This document shows positions 35,698-44,138 of a stretch of 64,000 bases of DNA, one piece after another. Made by a program: the position numbers and the translations under genes. Below the pieces are notes generated by a model. It saw only the letters and a program-made list of their open reading frames with translations. It ran no database searches and was not told the DNA's origin. Location: contig CALUPT010000006.1 of assembly GCA_944322715.1 (NCBI GenBank), positions 1-64,000 of the forward strand, in the 5' to 3' direction. Source of the stretch: an uncultured Bacteroidales bacterium. GTDB taxonomy: Bacteria > Bacteroidota > Bacteroidia > Bacteroidales > UBA932. Position 1 is the stretch's first letter; each line of letters begins with the position of its first letter.

Positions 35698-35748
35698 CGG
35701 TCATGCGGGCAATGCCGGTCATGACGGAATCCCATAAAGATAGAACCT

Positions 35749-38328
35749 ATGAAAAACAAGATTATACGGCTGTATGCCGGCGGCCTGATCAAGTTGCTGG
35801 CGGCAGGAACGGCAGTCATGACCGGCTGTACCCGCGAACTGCAGGAAAAAGTTCCGGAGCCTGTCTATGTCGGTTTCGAATTTTCTCCGGCACGGGACTT
35901 CGGGACAAGAAGCAGTCTCGGATTTGATGAAAATGCCGTGTCGTGCATCAATGTCTATGTCTATGGGGATGGAGTGCTGCAGGGAGCGTTGTATTCCGAT
36001 GACATGTCTTCCGGCTGCGGGCTGGAACTGCAGGGGAACAGTGACTATAATGTCTACGCCCTGGCAAATACAGGCCGTGTTGAGGCTCCGGCTGACGAGA
36101 CAGCCCTGTCATCTATGGTATGGAATGCCGGCACTCTTGACAATCTTGCGGATACAGGGGTGCCGATGATGGCCGGCACTGCATTCCATACCGGCAGTAT
36201 GGCGCAGACTGTCCGCCTGGAGCTTGTACGCCTCCTGTCCCGGGTGAATTTCCGCCTGGAGCGTGGAGCGTTAAGCGGACTCGAGGTCACTTCGGTCATG
36301 CTGCGGCAGAGCCCTCTGGATGTTATGCCTTTTGCCGGAGCAAGCTCAGCATCTGCAGTGGCTGATGGGGATTTCGCTTCAGAGGAGGATCTCGCAGTAG
36401 TCAATTCGGGAGAACAGATATTCTTCTATATGCTGGAGAATTGCCAGGGAGTGCTTCTTCCGGACAACGATGACCAGTGGCAGAAGGTCCCGGACAACAT
36501 CCCGGAGCATTCCGGACTGTGTACATACCTTGAGGTAGGCGGCAGGTTCGATGGCAGCGGGGGCCTGTCAGGAACGGTGACATACAGGTTCTTTCTCGGA
36601 CAGGACAATACTTCTGACTTCAATGTCTGCAGGAATACGGAAAACACGGTCACCCTGAGCCTTTCCGAAGACGGGCTGTCGCGTGTCTCATGGAGGGTAG
36701 ACAATTCTGATGTCACTTCCGAGGGGCTGGAATATATACTTGATGCCCCTGAATATGTAGGGGAATGGGGGACGGTAGTGTTCCCTGAGGCTACAGCCGA
36801 AGACCCTGTGACCGTGGAATGGGATGGGCAGACATTGCAGATACCGTCTCCGACGGCCGCGCATCTCGGCGATCCGGATTACGATGCTCCGAATCTGATG
36901 GTATATGTGCCGCAGGCAGGCAATACCCTGCATTTCTGTTTCGGGACAAGAATCAAGTCATATACGGACTTTACAGTTGTGTCCGGAATAAGGAGACAGA
37001 CAATTTCAGTGTCGTTGCGCCCATATCCGAAATGGTCATTGTATATCGATGATGGGGAACAGGACTTTATCGATGATGGCGGGACGGCAAAGGTAAGCGA
37101 GGATGGATATGCTTTGCAGTGCTGGTTCTACCTCAGGGACAGCGAGACGGACGAGCTGGTACACAACACTGTGTTTTATATGCCGGAACAGGTCCGTGCA
37201 TATCTGGACGGGTTCAGGAAATGTCCTGACAGGAACAGCCATGTCTACTGGTACTACGATATCGATGCGTACATATCGGATTCCGACAAGGCGAGAATTG
37301 AAATTGACTGGTCACAGAAGCCGGCCCTGGACAGCTATAACGAGTCCTATTTCTTTGTGGGAAACCTCTACGGTATAGCCGCTGATGGGGATTCATCGTC
37401 TTGGACCACAATGCGTTGTGTGCAGAATTACCTGAGCGGGGCGACGGATTATGATGTAGAGGTGATTCCTGCATTCCCCGGACAGAGACATCTGGGTGCC
37501 GTATATAATTACAGTATGGCTCTCGGGAATCTGCAGAACGACAGGTCTGTCATTGCAATAGATCCGATGACCAGCAGCAGGGCCACTTGGAAGATAGGCT
37601 GGGGCAAGAGGTATGAAGAAGGCGATTCCGGCCTGAATGACGGTGCGGTGTTTGATATTGCTGATGGAAGTCTTGTCTCTGTCAGTGCCGGATCCGGCAG
37701 TATGGTGATAAAATACGGTGAGCCGGAGAGGTTTTCTGACATAGCGGATATTGCCGGAGGGACATATCATATCAGAGGGACGGTGACAAATCCGAAGACC
37801 GGCAGGAAAATCAGCGGAGACTATAGCGTTGACATTATATGCTACCTTGTGGCCGGTGCAGATGTGCGTTTCTACAGAGGTGATGGCTATGACCTGCCAT
37901 CCGGAACATATATGGACTTTTCGTATGTGCCTGTAATGGAACGCTATGGAAATACCGATGACGAGTCATATCATGATATATGCGCAACATTGCCGGTATG
38001 TGACATATATAACGGGACCCGAGGAAGGAAGTTCGGGTTGGGGGATGCGTTCCTGTACGAGAGAAAGGTGGATGGGATAAGGCTTCCTGATCTGGACAAC
38101 CTGGACAAGGAGTTCGGCTATATAACATCTCAGCTGCAGGGTTATCTTTCCGATGCCGGCAGGGAGTTCTGTTTCGTGGATCCTGTGACCGGAGAGAACC
38201 TCGAGATGCTGAAATACTATAACGAGACTGTGACGGGCAGGTTTTTCTATGAGATACACAGACTGCAGGATGTCGAGCCCGGGGTATATTTCATCGAGGA
38301 ATACTACGGGTCTCTCGACAACTATTGA
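35749..38328 (+). CDS. DUF4906-type fimbrillin-like surface lipoprotein
   Basis: An 859-residue lipoprotein with lipobox VMTGC (Cys27). The N-terminal 330 residues follow the fimbrillin/DUF4906 plan: a first beta domain with CINVYVYGDG, a second with LVRLLSRVNFRLE, and the strand pair VTYRFFLGQDNTSDFNVCRN followed by LSRVSWRVD, which is the DUF4906 signature. The C-terminal half (about 330-859) is a further set of beta-sandwich repeats. DUF4906 proteins resemble Mfa/FimA-type pilus or adhesin subunits anchored through a lipid. No pilus assembly gene is visible nearby, so an adhesin or tip role is inference. Confidence 0.78.
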   Translation: MKNKIIRLYAGGLIKLLAAGTAVMTGCTRELQEKVPEPVYVGFEFSPARDFGTRSSLGFDENAVSCINVYVYGDGVLQGALYSDDMSSGCGLELQGNSDYNVYALANTGRVEAPADETALSSMVWNAGTLDNLADTGVPMMAGTAFHTGSMAQTVRLELVRLLSRVNFRLERGALSGLEVTSVMLRQSPLDVMPFAGASSASAVADGDFASEEDLAVVNSGEQIFFYMLENCQGVLLPDNDDQWQKVPDNIPEHSGLCTYLEVGGRFDGSGGLSGTVTYRFFLGQDNTSDFNVCRNTENTVTLSLSEDGLSRVSWRVDNSDVTSEGLEYILDAPEYVGEWGTVVFPEATAEDPVTVEWDGQTLQIPSPTAAHLGDPDYDAPNLMVYVPQAGNTLHFCFGTRIKSYTDFTVVSGIRRQTISVSLRPYPKWSLYIDDGEQDFIDDGGTAKVSEDGYALQCWFYLRDSETDELVHNTVFYMPEQVRAYLDGFRKCPDRNSHVYWYYDIDAYISDSDKARIEIDWSQKPALDSYNESYFFVGNLYGIAADGDSSSWTTMRCVQNYLSGATDYDVEVIPAFPGQRHLGAVYNYSMALGNLQNDRSVIAIDPMTSSRATWKIGWGKRYEEGDSGLNDGAVFDIADGSLVSVSAGSGSMVIKYGEPERFSDIADIAGGTYHIRGTVTNPKTGRKISGDYSVDIICYLVAGADVRFYRGDGYDLPSGTYMDFSYVPVMERYGNTDDESYHDICATLPVCDIYNGTRGRKFGLGDAFLYERKVDGIRLPDLDNLDKEFGYITSQLQGYLSDAGREFCFVDPVTGENLEMLKYYNETVTGRFFYEIHRLQDVEPGVYFIEEYYGSLDNY

Positions 38329-38406
38329 CACATTACATTTCTTACTGATACACACAATTTGATCGTGCAGGGCCGCCCGTGAGGGTCGTCCTGCTTTTTC
38401 CTGCGT

Positions 38407-38634
38407 ATATTTGGCTGTCGCCATATATACTGTATCGCCTCGGCAATCGCAAGTAAACTTGCATTGCTCTCGGCTTCTGCGATATTTGGCTGTCGCCATA
38501 TATACTGTATCGCCTCGGCAATCGCAAGTAAACTTGCATTGCTCTCGGCTTCTGCGATATTTGGCGCTGCGCGCCATATATACTGTATCGCCTCGGCATA
38601 ACAAATAAAATTTGTTCTGCTCTCGGCTTCTGCG
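38407..38634. repeat. three tandem 75-78 bp hairpin repeat units
   Basis: Units are 38407-38481 (75), 38482-38556 (75, apparently identical) and 38557-38634 (78). They belong to the family at 20336, with the same constant boxes (CATATATACTGT, GCCTCGGC, CTCTCGGCTTCTG). In the third unit both hairpins have changed sequence but kept pairing: GGCTGTCGCC becomes GGCGCTGCGCGCC, and GCAAGT/ACTTGC becomes AACAAAT/ATTTGTT. The gap before the array (38329-38406) contains nothing I recognise. The array ends exactly at the cdaA -7 box. Confidence 0.9.
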
Positions 38635-38642
38635 TATATTTG
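38611..38642 (+). promoter_or_regulatory. promoter of cdaA, formed by the repeat
   Basis: TTTG at 38611-38614 (the 3' arm of the hairpin in the last repeat unit), 20 bases, then TATATTTG at 38635-38642. The cdaA ATG is 23 bases downstream of the -7 box, the same distance as at the dcp gene. Confidence 0.7.
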
Positions 38643-38665
38643 CATGATTTATTATCGGTATTGAT

Positions 38666-39508
38666 ATGATTCTGGCTCTGTTCGGGTTTCTCAGGCTGTC
38701 CTTTCTGGACATTCTCGACATACTGCTGGTGGCACTGATCATTTTTCTTCTGTTCCGCTGGCTGTGGGGGTCATCCGCATGGAGCATATTCGTGGCCATC
38801 GTGTCGCTGTATCTGATACGTTTTGTCGTGACGGTACTCAACATGAGGCTGACGGCGACCATCATGGACATGGTGCTCGATGTCGGAGTCCTGGCCCTGA
38901 TCGTCATATTCCAGCCCGAGATCAGGAGATTCCTTACGCGCCTCGGCAACGGGACAAGGGTAAGCGCCAGGGACAACGGCATTCTGAACCGTCTGTTCAG
39001 GACAGTCAGGCGCGGGGCCATGGACAGCGATGCCGTGAACGAGGTGACTGAAGCCTGCAGAAGAATGGCCGAATCGAAGACGGGGGCACTTATCGTGATC
39101 CCCCACTCGACCCCTCTCGATGACATAATCTCCACCGGGGACAGGATCGATGCCGCCATCCACCGCCGTCTGATAATGAATCTGTTCTTCAAGAATTCCC
39201 CGTTGCATGATGGGGCGGTCATCATAAGCAACAATCATATAGTCGCGGCGAGGTGTACTCTGCCGATTACGGAGAAGACCGACATTCCGCCGAGTTTCGG
39301 AATGAGGCACAAGGCGGCGATAGGGATAACCGAGGAGACGGATGCGGATGCGATAGTGGTTTCCGAGGAAACGGGCAACATCTCCTTTGTCCGGAGGGGC
39401 AATGTGACGCGTATCAACAATATCAATGAATTGAAACTGCTGTTAAGCAACTCTATGTCAGACTCAAAGGAAGGAGGAAGGGAAAGGAATGGAAGAGAAG
39501 CGGATTGA
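38666..39508 (+). CDS. cdaA: diadenylate cyclase CdaA
   Basis: A 280-residue membrane-bound c-di-AMP synthase. Three membrane helices (about 12-85) precede the DAC domain (about 95-250). The conserved HDGAVII motif is at 181-187. The second motif is normally RHR and reads RHK (214-216) here, a conservative change worth checking. c-di-AMP controls potassium and osmolyte balance and cell-wall homeostasis. mutS2 begins 20 bases before its stop, so the two are translationally coupled. This is the housekeeping cyclase, not a phage-defence CD-NTase. Confidence 0.92.
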   Translation: MILALFGFLRLSFLDILDILLVALIIFLLFRWLWGSSAWSIFVAIVSLYLIRFVVTVLNMRLTATIMDMVLDVGVLALIVIFQPEIRRFLTRLGNGTRVSARDNGILNRLFRTVRRGAMDSDAVNEVTEACRRMAESKTGALIVIPHSTPLDDIISTGDRIDAAIHRRLIMNLFFKNSPLHDGAVIISNNHIVAARCTLPITEKTDIPPSFGMRHKAAIGITEETDADAIVVSEETGNISFVRRGNVTRINNINELKLLLSNSMSDSKEGGRERNGREAD

Positions 39509-42035
39509 TGCCAGGCTGGAGCAGAAGCTTGGTTTCGACAGGATAAGGAAGGCGGTGTCTGACCGCTGTTCGACTGAATATGCTGCCGGAAGGGTGGCGG
39601 AGGAACTGTTCTCCAACGACAGGGATGAGATCAGCCGCAGGCTTCTTCTCACCGATGAGATGAGACTTATAGTGATGTTCGAGGAAAGTTTCCCCTCCAG
39701 CGGGTTCATAGACTGCATGGACTTTCTGAAACCTCTCGGGCAGCCTTCATCCAATATAGACCTGCTGTCCCTGCGCAAGCTCAAGACCATGCTGGAGACC
39801 CTGTCCAAAGTGATCAGGTTTTTCGAGAACATACGGGATGGGATATATCCCAATCTGAAGAAGATGTCCGAACCCGTCATGAGGTTTCCTGCAGTACAGG
39901 ACAGGATAGACAATATCCTTGACCGTTTCGGAGAAGTGAAGGATACCGCCTCTTCGGAACTTCATGACATCAGGAAAAGCCTGAAGGAGACCGAGGGCGC
40001 CATATCGAGGAAAATCGCTTCCATACTCAGGCGCGCCCAGGAAGAAGGCATTGTAGACAGCGATGCGACTGTCTCTATGCGCGATGGGAAAATGCTCATC
40101 CCTGTGCCGGCCGGCAACAAGAAGAAGATACAGGGCTTCATATACGATGAATCCGCATCCGGCAAGACGGCGTTCGTGGAACCTGCGGAGGTCGTCGAAC
40201 TGGACAACCGGATAAAGGAACTGCGTTTTGCCGAAGGCAGGGAGATACTGAAGATATTGATGGCATTCAGCGATTTCGTGCGTCCGTACGTGCCGGATCT
40301 TGTCACATCGGCGGAATATCTCGGGGAAATGGATTTCCTGATGGCGAAGGCGAATGTGGCTCTGGATATAATTGCCGGGATGCCGGTAATATCGGACAAT
40401 GCGGAAATGAATCTGCGCAAGGCCCGGCATCCTTTTCTGGAAAAGGCTCTCAGGAAAGAAAGGAAGGAGATTGTCCCGCTGACTGTGACTCTGACCACGA
40501 AAAAGCGCATTCTGCTGATATCAGGTCCGAATGCAGGAGGCAAGTCGGTGTGCCTCAAGACGGTAGGTCTGCTTCAATATATGTTCCAGTGGGGAATGCT
40601 GGTCCCTACATCCGAGACGTCCGAACTGCCAGTGTTCGACAGGATAATGGTAAGCATCGGAGATGACCAGTCGATCGACAATGACCTCAGTACCTACAGT
40701 TCGTTCCTTTCGGACATGAAAGACATGGTCGCGAAGGCCGATGACAGGACTCTGGTCCTGATAGATGAATTCGGGTCCGGTACCGAGCCGGCGGCGGGAG
40801 GAGCGATAGCAGAGGCTATCCTGCATGAACTGGATACAAGGGGGACATACGGAGTGATCACGACGCATTACACCAATCTGAAACTGTATGCATCGGCATC
40901 GGATACCGGCGTTGTCAACGGAGCGATGATGTTTGATGTCAAGAACATAGCTCCGCTGTTCAAATTGGAGACGGGTCTGCCCGGCAATTCATTCGCCTTT
41001 GAACTGGCCCGGAAAATGGGGCTGCCGGAAAACATAGTAAAGGATGCGGAAAGCAGGGCAGGTGAGGGATTCGTGGGCATGGAGCGCAACCTGCGCAGGA
41101 TTGCCCGCAACCGCAGGGCGCTGGATGAGAAACTCGAGAGGATACGCAATACGGACAGGACCCTCGAAAGCATAACGGACAAATATCAGAAAGAGCTATT
41201 AGACATACGCAGGCTCAGGAAGGAGATACTTGATCAGGCTCACAGGGAGGCGGAAGACATCATCCGGGGGGCGAACAGACAGGTCGAGACCACCATACGT
41301 ACGATCAAGGAAGCACAGGCCGAAAAGGAGACCACCAATGAGGCCCGGCGCGAACTCCGGAATTTCGTGACAGCCCTGGCACAGAAGAAGGAGCAGGAAA
41401 AGAAGGAAAGGGATGACTACATAGAGAAGAAGATACGGCAGATAGATGCCAGGAAAGCCAGGGAAAGGGAGAGGAAGGCAAGGCGGGCGAGCGAAAAGGA
41501 GAGGCAGGAGATGGAGGAGAGGCAGGCAGACCAGGAAAGGTTGGACGCTTTCCGCAACGCCCCTCTGAAAGTCGGGGAAAAGGTCCGGGTAAAGAGCAAC
41601 GGGATGGTCGGGGAGGTCGCTATGGTGTCATCGAAGACCGTTACTGTCAACATAGGCAACATCAGCAGCAGGATGTCTCCGGACAAGGTGGAGCGGATTA
41701 CTTCCAACGAATTCAAGAATGCCGTCAGGGAGACTTCCAGGCCTGTATCTGCCGTCAGAACGGACAGTTCCATTGCCGAGAGGAAGCTGAATTTCCATCC
41801 GGAGATAGATGTCCGCGGAGAAAGGGTGACGGATGCTCTGGAAAAGGTCATGAAGTTTGTGGATGACGCCATAATGCTGAATATGGGCAGTGTGCGGATC
41901 ATACACGGAAAAGGGACCGGAGCCTTGCGGGAGGAGATACAGAAATTCCTGAGGACCACACCCGGTGTAGCCGGCGTTTCCGATGAACACATACAGTTCG
42001 GAGGGTCGGGAGTCACGGTGGTTACATTCGACTGA
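39489..42035 (+). CDS. mutS2: MutS2 family protein (Smr-domain ATPase/endonuclease)
   Basis: An 848-residue MutS2. The core and clamp regions (about 1-320) lead to the ATPase domain with Walker A GPNAGGKSV (about 346-354) and Walker B LVLIDEFGSGTEP (about 420). A long charged coiled coil (about 520-680, rich in Glu, Lys and Arg) precedes the KOW-like region and the C-terminal Smr nuclease domain (about 772-848, with DVRGERV and IHGKGTGALR). MutS2 suppresses recombination and in some species rescues collided ribosomes. It overlaps cdaA by 20 bases and its stop overlaps an in-frame ATG of the yraN reading frame. Confidence 0.95.
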   Translation: MEEKRIDARLEQKLGFDRIRKAVSDRCSTEYAAGRVAEELFSNDRDEISRRLLLTDEMRLIVMFEESFPSSGFIDCMDFLKPLGQPSSNIDLLSLRKLKTMLETLSKVIRFFENIRDGIYPNLKKMSEPVMRFPAVQDRIDNILDRFGEVKDTASSELHDIRKSLKETEGAISRKIASILRRAQEEGIVDSDATVSMRDGKMLIPVPAGNKKKIQGFIYDESASGKTAFVEPAEVVELDNRIKELRFAEGREILKILMAFSDFVRPYVPDLVTSAEYLGEMDFLMAKANVALDIIAGMPVISDNAEMNLRKARHPFLEKALRKERKEIVPLTVTLTTKKRILLISGPNAGGKSVCLKTVGLLQYMFQWGMLVPTSETSELPVFDRIMVSIGDDQSIDNDLSTYSSFLSDMKDMVAKADDRTLVLIDEFGSGTEPAAGGAIAEAILHELDTRGTYGVITTHYTNLKLYASASDTGVVNGAMMFDVKNIAPLFKLETGLPGNSFAFELARKMGLPENIVKDAESRAGEGFVGMERNLRRIARNRRALDEKLERIRNTDRTLESITDKYQKELLDIRRLRKEILDQAHREAEDIIRGANRQVETTIRTIKEAQAEKETTNEARRELRNFVTALAQKKEQEKKERDDYIEKKIRQIDARKARERERKARRASEKERQEMEERQADQERLDAFRNAPLKVGEKVRVKSNGMVGEVAMVSSKTVTVNIGNISSRMSPDKVERITSNEFKNAVRETSRPVSAVRTDSSIAERKLNFHPEIDVRGERVTDALEKVMKFVDDAIMLNMGSVRIIHGKGTGALREEIQKFLRTTPGVAGVSDEHIQFGGSGVTVVTFD

Positions 42036-42100
42036 TGGCCGTTACGGAAGGAACGGACTTCCGTTTGCCATTGGATACAGTATATGCAGGACGGGGAGAG

Positions 42101-42487
42101 ATGGTTACTGACAGACAGAGAAAGGATACGGGAAAGGCAGGGGAGGATGAGGCATGCCGGTTCCTCCTGAATATGGGGCATACCATTTTGGAAAGGAACT
42201 GGAGATGCGGTCATCTGGAGATTGACATAATTTCCCTGGATGCGGATGGAATACATTTTGTTGAGGTCAAGACCCGGCGGCCTCCCATGCAGGCCTTGCC
42301 TCAGGAAAGCGTGACTCCGGGCAAGCAGAGAAGGGTAGCGAAGGCTGCGGCAAGGTATCTTGCCACCTGCCGGAATGGCAGGGTCAGGGATATGGAGTGT
42401 CTGTTTGACATAATAGCGGTGACATTGGCGGAGGATGGGATGAAGGTGGAATACTGCCGGCAGGCCTATTATCCTGTTTTTGTATGA
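42101..42487 (+). CDS. YraN family (UPF0102) putative endonuclease-like protein
   Basis: A 128-residue protein of the YraN/UPF0102 family, which has a restriction-endonuclease-like fold. Family motifs are GKAGEDEACRFL near the start, then NWRCGHLEIDIISLD and HFVEVKTRR, which carry the D...E-x-K active-site pattern. Its job is unknown; a Holliday-junction or repair role has been suggested for relatives. I use the ATG at 42101, which follows GGGGAG and gives the normal family length. An ATG at 42035 overlapping the mutS2 stop would add 22 residues not typical of the family. Confidence 0.85.
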   Translation: MVTDRQRKDTGKAGEDEACRFLLNMGHTILERNWRCGHLEIDIISLDADGIHFVEVKTRRPPMQALPQESVTPGKQRRVAKAAARYLATCRNGRVRDMECLFDIIAVTLAEDGMKVEYCRQAYYPVFV

Positions 42488-42550
42488 CAGGCCGTCCCGA
42501 TTCCCGGTGCAAGGGGGGAGCCGATTTGAAATGAAGATATGCCACATAAT

Positions 42551-43645
42551 ATGGACAAGAACAACTATTGCATCATTATGGCCGGAGGAGCAGGCACGAG
42601 ACTGTGGCCTGTAAGCCGCTCCGGCTGTCCGAAACAGTTCATCGAAGTCGGCAATACGTGCAAGAGTTTCCTGCGGATTACGTACGAGAGGTTCTCGAAG
42701 TTCTTCCCTGCAGAGAACATCCTGATAGTCACTACGGTGAAGTACAGGGATATAGTGAAGCGGCAGATTCCTGAAATCGAGGATGAGAATCTTCTGGCGG
42801 AACCGTACGGCAGGAATACCGCGCCGTGTATCGCTTATGCCACATATACATTGCTGAAGCGCAATCCGGATGCTTCGATGGTGGTCGCGCCGGCCGATCA
42901 TCTCATCTTCGATGAAGATACGTTTGCCAAGACGGTAACGAATGCCATTGCTTTTGCAAGCCGGGAAAAGGTGTTGATGACAATCGGTCTGATGCCTACC
43001 AGACCGGATACCAACTACGGGTACATACAGGTTTCCGGAGGCAAGAATGCATGTCATGCGGACAGGGCTGTCAAGGTCAAGACCTTTACGGAAAAGCCGG
43101 ATGCCGATCTGGCACGCGTGTTCGTGGACAGCGGGGAATTTCTCTGGAACTCCGGAATCTTTGCCTGGAAGGCACAGACCATCAGGGAGGAAATGGAGAA
43201 ATACCTTCCTGAAGTGACGGGCCTTTTCAACGGTTGGGAAAAGGCTCTCGGCAGCAGCGCCGAGCAGGATTTCATTACCAGGGCATATACCGACTGTCTC
43301 AATATCTCCATCGACTATGCGGTCATGGAGAAGACCGACAGGGCATGGCTCTATCCCGCATCGTTCGGGTGGGCGGATATAGGCTCCTGGGAATCCCTCC
43401 AGGAATTCTATCCACACAAGGATGCTCTCGGCAATGCGGTCATGGCGGAAAAGACCCTCATGACGGAAGACCGTAACAGCCTGATCGTCTCCACGGACAA
43501 GGGCAAGCTGGTCGCTGTCAAGGGCCTGAAGGATTTCATGGTGATAGATACCGATGATGTCCTGCTGATATGTCCCAAAAACGACAGGCAGTTCAAGGAT
43601 TTCATCGCGGGTATCGCGATGCCGGAATATGAGAAATACCGTTAA
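42551..43645 (+). CDS. mannose-1-phosphate guanylyltransferase
   Basis: A 364-residue nucleotidyltransferase that makes GDP-mannose from mannose 1-phosphate and GTP, the precursor of GDP-fucose and mannosylated glycans. The N-terminal signature IIMAGGAGTRLWPVSR (about 8-23) binds the nucleotide, PKQFIEV follows, and FTEKPDADLA and FLWNSGIFAWKA are the later family motifs. The C-terminal isomerase (cupin) domain of bifunctional enzymes is absent. The start at 42551 fits the Bacteroidetes family start (MDKNNYC); an ATG at 42539 would add four residues. Confidence 0.92.
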   Translation: MDKNNYCIIMAGGAGTRLWPVSRSGCPKQFIEVGNTCKSFLRITYERFSKFFPAENILIVTTVKYRDIVKRQIPEIEDENLLAEPYGRNTAPCIAYATYTLLKRNPDASMVVAPADHLIFDEDTFAKTVTNAIAFASREKVLMTIGLMPTRPDTNYGYIQVSGGKNACHADRAVKVKTFTEKPDADLARVFVDSGEFLWNSGIFAWKAQTIREEMEKYLPEVTGLFNGWEKALGSSAEQDFITRAYTDCLNISIDYAVMEKTDRAWLYPASFGWADIGSWESLQEFYPHKDALGNAVMAEKTLMTEDRNSLIVSTDKGKLVAVKGLKDFMVIDTDDVLLICPKNDRQFKDFIAGIAMPEYEKYR

Positions 43646-43657
43646 ATCATTTGCAAT

Positions 43658-44110
43658 ATGGAACTTGAAAAACAGATTCAGTCGGACATGGTGGCCGCAA
43701 TGAAGGCGAAGGAGACTGTCCGGCTTGCGGCCCTGAGGGGAATCAAGGCGGCAATCCTTCTTGCCAGGACTTCCGAAGGAGCAGGCGGGGAGGTCAGCGA
43801 TGCTGACATAGTCAGGATAATCGGGAAATTAGTGAAACAGCGCAAGGAGAGCGCTGAAATCTATGCGCAGCAGAACAGGCCGGAACTTGCGGAGAACGAA
43901 CTTGCGGAAGCTGCCGCAATGGAGGTATATCTCCCGAAGCAGCTGAGCGAGGCGGAAACGGAATCGGAACTTGCGAAAATCATAGCCGAAGTCGGGGCAT
44001 CGCAGCCATCGGATATGGGCAAGGTCATGGGTGTAGCCACCAAGAGGCTCGCCGGACAGGCTGATGGAAAACTGATATCCGCCATAGTCAGGAAACTTCT
44101 TGCAAAATAG
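43658..44110 (+). CDS. GatB/YqeY domain protein
   Basis: A 150-residue stand-alone YqeY protein, similar to the tail domain of the amidotransferase subunit GatB. The start (LEKQIQSDMVAAMKAKE) and the centre (YLPKQLSEAETESELAKII) are typical. YqeY proteins are suspected to bind tRNA, but no activity is established. It is 12 bases behind the guanylyltransferase gene and probably in its operon. It is convergent with the radical SAM gene, 28 bases away. Confidence 0.92.
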   Translation: MELEKQIQSDMVAAMKAKETVRLAALRGIKAAILLARTSEGAGGEVSDADIVRIIGKLVKQRKESAEIYAQQNRPELAENELAEAAAMEVYLPKQLSEAETESELAKIIAEVGASQPSDMGKVMGVATKRLAGQADGKLISAIVRKLLAK

Positions 44111-44138
44111 CCGGCGGCACGGCATTCCTGCCTGCGGG

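Noticed and set aside
38407..38634. CRISPR-like or coding tandem array
   Set aside because: Units abut with no variable spacers and are too long for CRISPR repeats. The minus-strand frame through them exists because two units are 75 bp, but the 77-bp units at 20336 do not keep frame, so no protein is supported.
38666..42035. cdaA-mutS2 as a cyclic-nucleotide defence system
   Set aside because: CdaA and MutS2 are housekeeping proteins; there is no effector or CD-NTase gene nearby.
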